Part shown: positions 6,451 through 12,680 of the stretch, one piece after another
Layout: the number at the start of each line of letters is the position of its first letter
How positions within the stretch are numbered: the stretch's first letter is position 1
NCBI GenBank assembly: GCA_023413555.1
Contig: JAEZPG010000127.1
Coordinates: 1-14,286, forward strand
DNA: 14,286 nucleotides
Source: Bacillota bacterium
GTDB lineage: Bacteria > Bacillota > Clostridia > Lachnospirales > Lachnospiraceae
Direction: 5' to 3'
The notes under the pieces: generated by a model
The model's input: only the letters and a program-made list of their open reading frames with translations
Database searches by the model: none
What the model was told of the DNA's origin: nothing
Program-made: the position numbers and the translations under genes

Positions 6451-7887
6451 TTACATTTGATAATATAAATCTTCATATTTCTTTGCAGAGTTTTTCCATG
6501 AGAAATCCATAGCCATTCCTCTATCAATCAACTTATTCCACTCTCTTTTTTTTGTGTAATAAATATACTTAGCATAGCGAATCGTATTCAACATCTCATG
6601 GGCATTATAATTTGAGAAGGAGAATCCTGTTCCTGTACTCTCATACTCATTATAAGGAAACACCGTATCACGAAGTCCTCCCGTCTCTCTCACAATCGGT
6701 ACTGTACCATAACGCAAACTCATAAGCTGACTAAGTCCACATGGTTCAAATAAGGATGGCATTAAAAATGCATCGCAGGATGCATAAATACGATGTGATC
6801 GTTCATTATTATAATAAATATTCGCAGAAACACGGTCCTTGTACTTCCATGCATAATGCCGAAACATATTCTCATATTTTGCAGTACCAGTACCTAAAAC
6901 TACTAACTGAACATCTTCAGAACAGATATCTTCAATCATATAATCAATCAAATCTAAGCCCTTCTGATCTGTTAACCTTGAAACGATACCAATCATGAAG
7001 ACCTTGTCATCTCTTTTTAGACCAAGCTCAGTTTGCAGTGCTCTTTTATTCTTGATTTTCTCTTTTCGAAAGTTGCTGGCATTATAATTCTTTACAATTA
7101 ACGGGTCGGTATCTGGATTATATTCCTCATAATCTAAACCATTAATAATTCCTTTTAGCGAATGACTTCTGGCACGAATTAACCCATCCAATCCTTCTCC
7201 ATAAAAAGGAGTTTTAATTTCTTCAGCATAGGTATCACTTACTGTAGTGATAACATCTGCATATACCAGTCCGCCCTTGAGATAATTCGCATCCCCATAG
7301 GCTTCCAACTTATCTGGTGTAAACAGATATGCAGGTAAACCAGTAATATTTATTATCGTTTCCATGTCCCATATACCTTGAAATTTCAGATTATGAATTG
7401 TCATAATCGTTTTCATGTTTACATAGAAAAGATCTCTAAAGAATAAGTTTTTCAAGTATACAGGAACAAGACCTGTCTGCCAGTCATGACAATGGATAAT
7501 ATCTGGCTGAAATTGAATTGATGGTAAAGCTGACAAAGATGCTTTACAAAAAAAGGCGAACTTTTCAACATCTTCATAGATATTACCATAAGGGTTAGGG
7601 CCCCCAAAATAGTATTCATTGTCAATGAAGTAAAAGGTGACTCCATCATACTGTAATTCAAAAACGCCCACATATTGATTCCGCCAAGATAAATTCATCA
7701 TAAAATGAGTTTTATACACCATTTTTTCTGAATATTCATTAGGAATGGCCAAATACTTAGGTAGCATTACGCGAACATCGTATTCCTTTTTATTAATGAA
7801 TTTTGGCAAAGAACCCACTACATCCGCTAATCCGCCTGTTTTAATAAATGGAACACATTCTGATGCAATAAACAAAACCTTTTTCAT
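6451..7887 (-). CDS. glgA: Glycogen (starch) synthase, ADP-glucose type
   Basis: GT5-family enzyme that adds glucose from ADP-glucose to growing alpha-1,4-glucan; in clostridia this makes granulose/glycogen storage. The product has 478 residues, the standard GlgA length. The N-terminal half has the ADP-glucose-binding KTGGLADVVGSLP (Lys16), the acceptor-side segment DIIHCHDWQTGLVPVYL and TIHNLKFQG. The C-terminal Rossmann half has IGIVSRLTDQKGLDL, VVLGTG and the catalytic/nucleotide segment MPSLFEPCGLSQLMSLRYGTVPIVRETGGL. AGGAGGT lies 6-8 nt before the ATG. It stands alone, with terminators before and after, rather than in a glgBCDAP operon. It is immediately downstream of spo0A, which is suggestive because granulose formation depends on Spo0A in solventogenic clostridia. 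Confidence 0.97.
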   Translation of the reverse strand: MKKVLFIASECVPFIKTGGLADVVGSLPKFINKKEYDVRVMLPKYLAIPNEYSEKMVYKTHFMMNLSWRNQYVGVFELQYDGVTFYFIDNEYYFGGPNPYGNIYEDVEKFAFFCKASLSALPSIQFQPDIIHCHDWQTGLVPVYLKNLFFRDLFYVNMKTIMTIHNLKFQGIWDMETIINITGLPAYLFTPDKLEAYGDANYLKGGLVYADVITTVSDTYAEEIKTPFYGEGLDGLIRARSHSLKGIINGLDYEEYNPDTDPLIVKNYNASNFRKEKIKNKRALQTELGLKRDDKVFMIGIVSRLTDQKGLDLIDYMIEDICSEDVQLVVLGTGTAKYENMFRHYAWKYKDRVSANIYYNNERSHRIYASCDAFLMPSLFEPCGLSQLMSLRYGTVPIVRETGGLRDTVFPYNEYESTGTGFSFSNYNAHEMLNTIRYAKYIYYTKKREWNKLIDRGMAMDFSWKNSAKKYEDLYYQM

Positions 7888-7934
7888 TTAGTTACCTCCT
7901 GATAGCACAATAATACATTTGGCATCCTATCGTT

Positions 7935-7941
7935 CGTCGAA
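7935..7941 (+). promoter_or_regulatory. Weak 0A-box-like heptamer upstream of glgA
   Basis: CGTCGAA differs at one base from the Spo0A box TGTCGAA. It lies about 50 bp before the glgA ATG. A one-mismatch heptamer is common by chance, so this is suggestive only because of the position and the known link between Spo0A and granulose. Confidence 0.2.
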
Positions 7942-7946
7942 TATCA

Positions 7947-7968
7947 TGTTGTTACGCATATAACAACA
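7947..7968. promoter_or_regulatory. Rex-like palindrome upstream of glgA
   Basis: TGTTGTTA-CGCATA-TAACAACA is a perfect palindrome with 8-bp arms and a 6-bp centre, 60-82 bp before the glgA ATG and directly after the spo0A terminator stem. Its core TTGTTA-N6-TAACAA has the half-sites and spacing of the redox regulator Rex operator in clostridia, missing only the two innermost bases of that consensus. On RNA it could also form a hairpin at the start of a glgA transcript. No clear sigma-A promoter was found for glgA; a weak TTGTTA-17-TATTCG pair overlaps the palindrome. Confidence 0.4.
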
Positions 7969-8005
7969 AATCCTGAGTATCTTGGTCAACAAAATACTCA
8001 GGATT
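7969..8005 (-). terminator. Rho-independent terminator of spo0A
   Basis: A perfect 12-bp stem, AATCCTGAGTAT (8005-7994) with ATACTCAGGATT (7980-7969), has a 13-nt loop and is followed by TTGTTGTTATATG in the transcript. The tail is U-rich but interrupted by G. It lies about 90 bp after the spo0A stop. The plus-strand side lacks a U tract, so it acts on spo0A. Confidence 0.78.
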
Positions 8006-8095
8006 ATCCGATCTTTAGTACTGCTTAGTTTAATTCTATCTAAGTCTAACTTTTGTTGCCACAGCTATTATAAAACATAAGCAGTGTAAAATCAA

Positions 8096-8896
8096 TCACC
8101 CTCTCATCTTATATTCGAGGCGAATCTTATCTGCAATTAAAGCAACGAACTCAGAGTTAGTAGGTTTTCCTTTTCCATTATTCACTGTATAGCCAAACAA
8201 GTCATCAATAGTATCCATCTTACCTCTAGACCATGCTACTTCTATTGCATGACGTATCGCTCTTTCCACTCTGCTAGGAGTCGTTTTATGTCTCTTTGCA
8301 ATAGATGGATACAAAAGTTTAGTAATAGAATTTAACATTTCAGTGTCATTTACTGACATCATAATAGCATCTCGTAAATACTGATACCCTTTGATATGAG
8401 CTGGCACTCCAATTTCATGAATTATATTAGTTACATCTGATTCCAAGTTACGTTCCATATACTGCTGTTTATTTTCAAACGCTGTAGCTTTTAAAGGCTC
8501 CACTAATTTGTTATGTAAAACACCCTTAATCTGTTTAATTCTAGTAAGAATCATATCATTGTCAAATGGTTTCATGATATAATAATTTGCGCCTAGTTCA
8601 AATGCATTCTCCGTTACACCTTCCTGTCCTATTGCAGTAATAACGATAAATGCTGGCGTCTTCTTGTAATCATTACTGTTTCTTACTTTTTCCATTACGC
8701 CTAAGCCATCAAGCTTTGGCATGATCAAATCTAATAACACTATATCAGGAGACTTGTCCTTAATAATTGAAAGAGCATCTATACCGTTGCCGGCAGTACC
8801 TACAACCTCAATATCTTTGTCCTCCTTCATAATGTCAGATAATAAATTGACCATTCTTTCATTGTCATCGACAATTGCAACATTAATCTTTGCCAT
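8096..8896 (-). CDS. spo0A: Sporulation master regulator Spo0A
   Basis: Response regulator that, once phosphorylated, binds 0A boxes and switches transcription at the start of sporulation. The protein has 266 residues, as in the family. The N-terminal receiver domain (about 1-125) has the acidic pocket Asp10-Asp11, the phosphate acceptor Asp56 in VLLDLIMP, Thr87 in VITA and Lys109 in MKPF. The C-terminal Spo0A DNA-binding domain (about 150-262) shows the near-invariant TPSRVERAIRHAIEVAWSRGK recognition-helix region and GKPTNSEFVALIADKIRLE. An AGGAGGA site precedes the ATG. It lies 438 bp after spoIVB with promoter-like elements in the gap, and ends in a hairpin terminator. Clostridial Spo0A usually receives phosphate from orphan kinases; none is encoded in this window. 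Confidence 0.99.
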   Translation of the reverse strand: MAKINVAIVDDNERMVNLLSDIMKEDKDIEVVGTAGNGIDALSIIKDKSPDIVLLDLIMPKLDGLGVMEKVRNSNDYKKTPAFIVITAIGQEGVTENAFELGANYYIMKPFDNDMILTRIKQIKGVLHNKLVEPLKATAFENKQQYMERNLESDVTNIIHEIGVPAHIKGYQYLRDAIMMSVNDTEMLNSITKLLYPSIAKRHKTTPSRVERAIRHAIEVAWSRGKMDTIDDLFGYTVNNGKGKPTNSEFVALIADKIRLEYKMRG

Positions 8897-9014
8897 CAGA
8901 ATTCCTCCTGTTATATTATTTCCCTCTCCTCAGATGTAACACAATAATTGTTTATGCATATGAAATCTGATTTGGTTGGTAGCATACTTACTACTACTAA
9001 GTTCTTACTATTGA

Positions 9015-9043
9015 ATTATACAAGAAATTTCCATTTTAGTCAA
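9015..9043 (-). promoter_or_regulatory. Proximal sigma-A-type promoter of spo0A
   Basis: TTGACT (9043-9038), an exact 17-bp spacer and a perfect TATAAT (9020-9015) make a very good vegetative promoter. The predicted start near 9008 gives a leader of about 112 nt before the spo0A ATG. No convincing sigma-H promoter was found nearby. Confidence 0.72.
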
Positions 9044-9216
9044 TGAAAAATAGCAAAAATTGTTAAATTATTGAATATTCCTTAGTATACCTCATGTAAT
9101 TGTAACATAACCTTAGATTCCATACACATAAACAAGAATTTGTCATATTAAAGACTAGGGTGATTACACAGAAATATTTACTAATTTGATAAAATAAATC
9201 TTATATTACTTATTTT

Positions 9217-9228
9217 GTAAATATTTAC
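9217..9228. promoter_or_regulatory. Perfect 12-bp palindrome GTAAATATTTAC upstream of spo0A
   Basis: GTAAATATTTAC is a perfect inverted repeat. Its 10-bp half-extended form AAATATTTAC recurs at 9172-9181, 47 bp away. It lies just downstream of the distal promoter-like sequence. The AT-rich setting makes chance occurrence fairly likely, so a regulator site is only a possibility. Confidence 0.25.
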
Positions 9229-9237
9229 CATGTTTAT

Positions 9238-9266
9238 ATAATACCGAATTAACAATAATTAATCAA
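9238..9266 (-). promoter_or_regulatory. Possible distal spo0A promoter
   Basis: TTGATT (9266-9261), a 17-bp spacer and TATTAT (9243-9238) form a plausible sigma-A promoter. An eight-A tract (9277-9270) just upstream resembles an UP element. A sequence one base off an 0A box, TGTCGGA, is at 9291-9285. The region 8897-9334 as a whole holds two promoter-like elements and no credible gene, and I see no terminator after spoIVB, so read-through into spo0A is also possible. Confidence 0.42.
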
Positions 9267-9334
9267 ATGTTTTTTTTCGCAGATTCCGACAGCATCTATA
9301 TATATATTTGAAATTCACTCAATTTTAAGAAATA

Positions 9335-10618
9335 CTATTCTCCCATGTTTAGCATATTTTCAATGAAAGTACCATAACCTTTTGTTGAGTCTTGTATAAA
9401 AACATGAGTAACTGCTCCTATTATTTTACCATCTTGTAGTATAGGGCTTCCACTCATTCCTTGCACAATGCCATTTGTAAGAGATAATAATTTTTCATCT
9501 GTAATCTTTAATACTAACCCTTTGTTTTGTTTTGTATTGTTCATCAAAACCTTCTCTATTTCAATATTATATTCCTTCACACTACCCTCCACAGAACAAA
9601 GAATAGAAGCATTACCTAGATGAATATCTTGTTTTAACCCGATTGGACACTCTTTGTTCAATCCATAGACATAATTAGATGGGTTAATCTTTCCGAATAC
9701 TCCTTGATTTGTGTTTTTATTTATGGTACCAATATCATTTCCATCACCCGTCTTTATCATACCTACTATTTCACCAGGTGTTCCAGGTTCTCCGGGTACT
9801 ATATCCAAAACCTTTGCATTATATAGGGTTCCAGTTTGAATCTCCATAAGCTGATTTGTATCAACATCTGTAATTCCATGACCTAATGCACCAAATTTTC
9901 CATCTTTTGTTATATAGGTCAGTGTTCCAATCCCCTGTGTATTGTCTCGAATCCAAGTTCCGATTTTATAATCTCCATCGGTACTTTTTACGGGTGTTAC
10001 ACTTACTGTCATACTTTCATTATTACGACGTACTATTAAACGAATAGGAATTGTTCCATTTTTTTGTATACGATGAATCAAATCCTCCTTATCTCTCACC
10101 TGATTTCCATTCATACTGGTAATATAGTCTCCTGATTTTAATATATTGACGGCAGGACTATATTCTTTACCATCCTCACCTAATATAGTACTGGTTCCTA
10201 ACACCATTACTCCATTCGATTCAATATAGACACCTACCGGATCACCTGATGGAATAATTGATTTTTCATTTATTACATTAACAGTTATGGTTTTATAGTT
10301 AAAGATTCCAAATAATTTTAATGCTACCTTGCAATGTCCCAATTGGTTGGATTGTAGTGTAAAGGGTTCATTAAAATCAAAATTAATTTTATCGGAATCA
10401 ACCTTATTCTTCTGGCTAACATTGATTACAGCTATTCCTTCATCTAATTCTGCTTTAATTGGTAGTGAAAAATCAAATTCTTCCGGATTATTAACAAAAA
10501 GATTAATATCGTTGGGAACTTGTTTATCTACATAGCGGTAAAACATAAATATAAGGGCGATAAAACTAATAACAAATGCAATTATTAAGCAATACCGATA
10601 TACAGCTCTTCTTTTCAT
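9335..10618 (-). CDS. spoIVB: SpoIVB serine peptidase (sigma-K checkpoint signalling protease)
   Basis: Family role: a forespore-made, S55-family serine peptidase secreted into the intermembrane space, where in Bacillus it triggers processing of pro-sigma-K. Residue numbers count from the ATG at 10618 (427 residues). A membrane anchor/signal segment spans about 8-28 (CLIIAFVISFIALIFMF). A PDZ domain covers about 120-205, ending before IGTWIRDNTQGIGT. The peptidase motifs are GALGHGITD (His247), LKITDEKLL (Asp374) and IVQGMSGSP (nucleophile Ser389). The His-Asp (127) and Asp-Ser (15) spacings equal those of the B. subtilis protein. An ATG at 10642 would add 8 residues but lacks a ribosome site, whereas GGAG lies 7 nt before the ATG at 10618; I prefer the latter. 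The recN-spoIVB-spo0A order is conserved in Firmicutes. Confidence 0.96.
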   Translation of the reverse strand: MKRRAVYRYCLIIAFVISFIALIFMFYRYVDKQVPNDINLFVNNPEEFDFSLPIKAELDEGIAVINVSQKNKVDSDKINFDFNEPFTLQSNQLGHCKVALKLFGIFNYKTITVNVINEKSIIPSGDPVGVYIESNGVMVLGTSTILGEDGKEYSPAVNILKSGDYITSMNGNQVRDKEDLIHRIQKNGTIPIRLIVRRNNESMTVSVTPVKSTDGDYKIGTWIRDNTQGIGTLTYITKDGKFGALGHGITDVDTNQLMEIQTGTLYNAKVLDIVPGEPGTPGEIVGMIKTGDGNDIGTINKNTNQGVFGKINPSNYVYGLNKECPIGLKQDIHLGNASILCSVEGSVKEYNIEIEKVLMNNTKQNKGLVLKITDEKLLSLTNGIVQGMSGSPILQDGKIIGAVTHVFIQDSTKGYGTFIENMLNMGE

Positions 10619-10671
10619 TCTTCCACTCCATTTCCTTTGCATTATATTTATCTTGTATCAATAAGTAGACA

Positions 10672-10701
10672 GTTATACACTTTCATATAACTTTTTTGCA
10701 A
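10672..10701 (-). promoter_or_regulatory. Possible promoter of spoIVB
   Basis: TTGCAA (10701-10696), an 18-bp spacer and TATAAC (10677-10672) look weakly sigma-A-like. The overlapping TGTATA resembles the -35 of forespore sigma-F/sigma-G promoters, which control this gene in Bacillus, but no clear matching -10 is visible. The assignment to a sigma factor is therefore open. Confidence 0.3.
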
Positions 10702-10731
10702 ATTATATCCATTTATCAGATATATAGTGGC

Positions 10732-10755
10732 AGTGTAAAAATTCACGGTTACACT
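10732..10755. promoter_or_regulatory. Inverted repeat AGTGTAA-N10-TTACACT upstream of spoIVB
   Basis: Perfect 7-bp arms (10732-10738 and 10749-10755) flank a 10-bp centre, giving a 17-bp half-site spacing typical of dimeric regulators binding successive major grooves. It lies between the recN terminator and the possible spoIVB promoter, about 115-135 bp before the start codon. No known consensus is recognised. Confidence 0.35.
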
Positions 10756-10769
10756 TATATAATAGTAAA

Positions 10770-10789
10770 AGGGATGCTTATGCATCCCT
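10770..10789 (-). terminator. Rho-independent terminator of recN
   Basis: AGGGATGC-ATAA-GCATCCCT on the minus strand is a perfect 8-bp stem with a tetraloop, followed by TTTTACTATTATA. It lies about 30 bp after the recN stop, so recN and spoIVB are separate transcription units. Confidence 0.88.
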
Positions 10790-10821
10790 AGAATAGTATG
10801 TGTATATGTGTTACTAATAAA

Positions 10822-12501
10822 CTAGTAACATTTAGTTTCATCTGCCAATTCCTTCATTTCTTTAGCATTATTTCTAACATTCTCTGTTATCATGGCTCCA
10901 CCTAACATTCTGGCCAATTCTTCTATAGACTCTTCCTCACTTAACATCCTAATAGTAGTGGTAGTTCGAATATTGTCCTCTTTTTTTTCAATAATATAAT
11001 GATAATCTGCCATTGCAGCGATCTGAGGTAGATGGGTAATACAAAGAACCTGATGTTTGCTAGAGATTACTGTCATACGTTCGCTAACTTTCTGTGCTGT
11101 TCTACCACTGATTCCAACATCAATCTCATCAAAAATTAATGTGTTCACAAAATCCTGATCCGCCAATACAGATTTGATTGCTAGCATAATACGAGATAAT
11201 TCTCCACCGGATGCAACCTTAGAAAGCGGCTTTAAATCTTCTCCAAGATTGGTTGAGATTAGAAACTCCACATCGTCGAATCCAAATTCTGTGTACCTGT
11301 CCATACGTTTAATAGATATGGAGAATTGTACATTGTCAAAATTCAACTCTTTTAATGCTTCTATAATCTTTCCTTCCAACTCTTTGGCATATAAACTACG
11401 ATGTTTAGATAACTCTATACATAGACTGTTTAACTTATTCTCTAGTCTTTCCTTGTCCTCCTTCAGTCTCTCCTGATACTCATCATATGCAATATACTTA
11501 TCTAATTTATTCTTTGTATTACTTAAATAAATTAATACATCCTCTATTGTATTCCCATATTTTGCTTTTAAATTATTTATCAAATTCAATCGATCTTCAA
11601 TCTGCATAAACTCCTGGCTGTCAAAATTCAGATCAGACATATAATCCTGTATCTCTCTATTAAAGTCGTTCATTAGATTATCAATATCTATCAGTTGTTG
11701 TAAATAGTTCTCCATACTCTTATCAAACTCAACAATACGTGACAACATTCGAATACATCGACTAACGTTATCACTGATACTGTCATTACCTTCAGAAGAT
11801 ATCTCATACATACTACTTAAATTCTCTGATATGGTGTTTGCATTGGAAAGCCTTTTGTACTCTGCAGCCAACTCTGTATCTTCTCCAGGCTTTAGCTTAG
11901 CGCTTTCAATCTCATTAATCTCATATTCTAAAAATGAAATCTCTCGAAGCTTTTGATCTTCAGAAATAGCTGTCTCCTCTAATTCTTTGTTAATACGCTG
12001 ATATTCTCGGTAAATACCAGAAATCTCTTGCTTTAAAGGCGATATCACCAGCTTGGCATACTGATCAATAATACTAAGATGCTTCGATTTATATAATAGC
12101 GACTGATGCTCGTGCTGTCCATGAATGTCAATTAATAATTCTGCCACTTGTTTGAGAGTAGCATTCGATACATTCTCCCCATTAATACGATTGGTAATTC
12201 TCTGATTCGTAATCTTACGACTTATAATTAATTGGGAGTCCTCCGGATAAATCTCCAATTCTTTCAGTTGTTCTATTGTATGTATCTCTTCAATCTGAAA
12301 GACAAGTTCAACAAACGCATATTCCGCTCCCTTACGAATAATATCTCGATTCACTTTTCCACCAAGGGCTATATTAATAGAACCTAATATAATAGACTTA
12401 CCTGCACCTGTCTCGCCAGTTAGGACATTCAAATGATTCTCGAAGCAAATATCAATCTCATCAATAATAGCCAGGTTCTTAACATGCAAATTAACTAACA
12501 A
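10822..12501 (-). CDS. recN: DNA repair protein RecN (SMC-like ATPase)
   Basis: SMC-family ATPase that gathers DNA ends early in double-strand break repair, before RecA action; it acts at the nucleoid. The protein has 559 residues, normal for RecN. The N-terminus has Walker A GETGAGKS (29-36); the middle (about 155-365) is rich in charged heptad-like helices, the antiparallel coiled coil; the C-terminal lobe has the ABC signature SGGELSRIMLAIK and Walker B TLIFDEIDVGISG, then CITHLPQIAAMADYHY. The start is a TTG at 12501: MLVNLHVKNLAIIDEI aligns with the family N-terminus, and GGAGG (12513-12509) is 7 nt upstream. The ATG at 12506 is out of frame and stops after three codons. An SOS box precedes the gene, so LexA control is likely. 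Confidence 0.97.
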   Translation of the reverse strand: MLVNLHVKNLAIIDEIDICFENHLNVLTGETGAGKSIILGSINIALGGKVNRDIIRKGAEYAFVELVFQIEEIHTIEQLKELEIYPEDSQLIISRKITNQRITNRINGENVSNATLKQVAELLIDIHGQHEHQSLLYKSKHLSIIDQYAKLVISPLKQEISGIYREYQRINKELEETAISEDQKLREISFLEYEINEIESAKLKPGEDTELAAEYKRLSNANTISENLSSMYEISSEGNDSISDNVSRCIRMLSRIVEFDKSMENYLQQLIDIDNLMNDFNREIQDYMSDLNFDSQEFMQIEDRLNLINNLKAKYGNTIEDVLIYLSNTKNKLDKYIAYDEYQERLKEDKERLENKLNSLCIELSKHRSLYAKELEGKIIEALKELNFDNVQFSISIKRMDRYTEFGFDDVEFLISTNLGEDLKPLSKVASGGELSRIMLAIKSVLADQDFVNTLIFDEIDVGISGRTAQKVSERMTVISSKHQVLCITHLPQIAAMADYHYIIEKKEDNIRTTTTIRMLSEEESIEELARMLGGAMITENVRNNAKEMKELADETKCY

Positions 12502-12523
12502 AACATTACCTCCAATTCGTTTG

Positions 12524-12537
12524 CAAACGTATGTTCT
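12524..12537 (-). promoter_or_regulatory. LexA (SOS) box of recN
   Basis: AGAACATACGTTTG on the minus strand matches the Gram-positive LexA/DinR consensus CGAAC-RNRY-GTTYG at 13 of 14 positions, the first base being the exception. It is centred about 30 bp before the TTG start, where a repressor would block initiation or early elongation. It overlaps a perfect 12-bp palindrome, CGTTTGCAAACG (12518-12529). recN is an SOS gene in both Bacillus and E. coli. The recN core promoter is not clear; TTGATT in 12565-12572 is the best -35 candidate. Confidence 0.75.
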
Positions 12538-12635
12538 CTTTATAGGTTATCATATTTGTTTATAAAAATCAATTTGTTTTTCACCATATAGCTCCTTATA
12601 GTTACATCATTTGCAGGAGTTATTACATATTAAAA

Positions 12636-12663
12636 TGCCACATCATACTTATATGATGTGGCA
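12636..12663 (-). terminator. Rho-independent terminator of the Big_2 surface-protein gene
   Basis: TGCCACATCATA-TAAG-TATGATGTGGCA on the minus strand is a perfect 12-bp stem with a tetraloop, followed by TTTTAATATG. It starts 17 nt after the stop codon. It isolates the surface-protein gene from recN. Confidence 0.92.
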
Positions 12664-12680
12664 CTCTCTCGATTTATATG

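Noticed and set aside
7452..7673. Second minus-strand frame inside glgA
   Set aside because: Overlaps GlgA residues in another frame; GlgA is intact here, so this is not a frameshift or nested gene.
9270..9277. Run of eight T on the plus strand as a plus-strand terminator
   Set aside because: There is no stem before it and no plus-strand gene; on the minus strand it is an A tract more consistent with an UP-like element.
11174..11476. Plus-strand open frame of 100 codons within recN
   Set aside because: Antisense shadow of a well-conserved recN region; serine/leucine-rich tail mirrors the antisense of coiled-coil codons.
12498..12509. ATG TTT TGT TAG mini-frame overlapping the recN start
   Set aside because: GGAGG is only 2 nt from this ATG, too close for initiation; the in-frame TTG at 12501 fits both spacing and family alignment.
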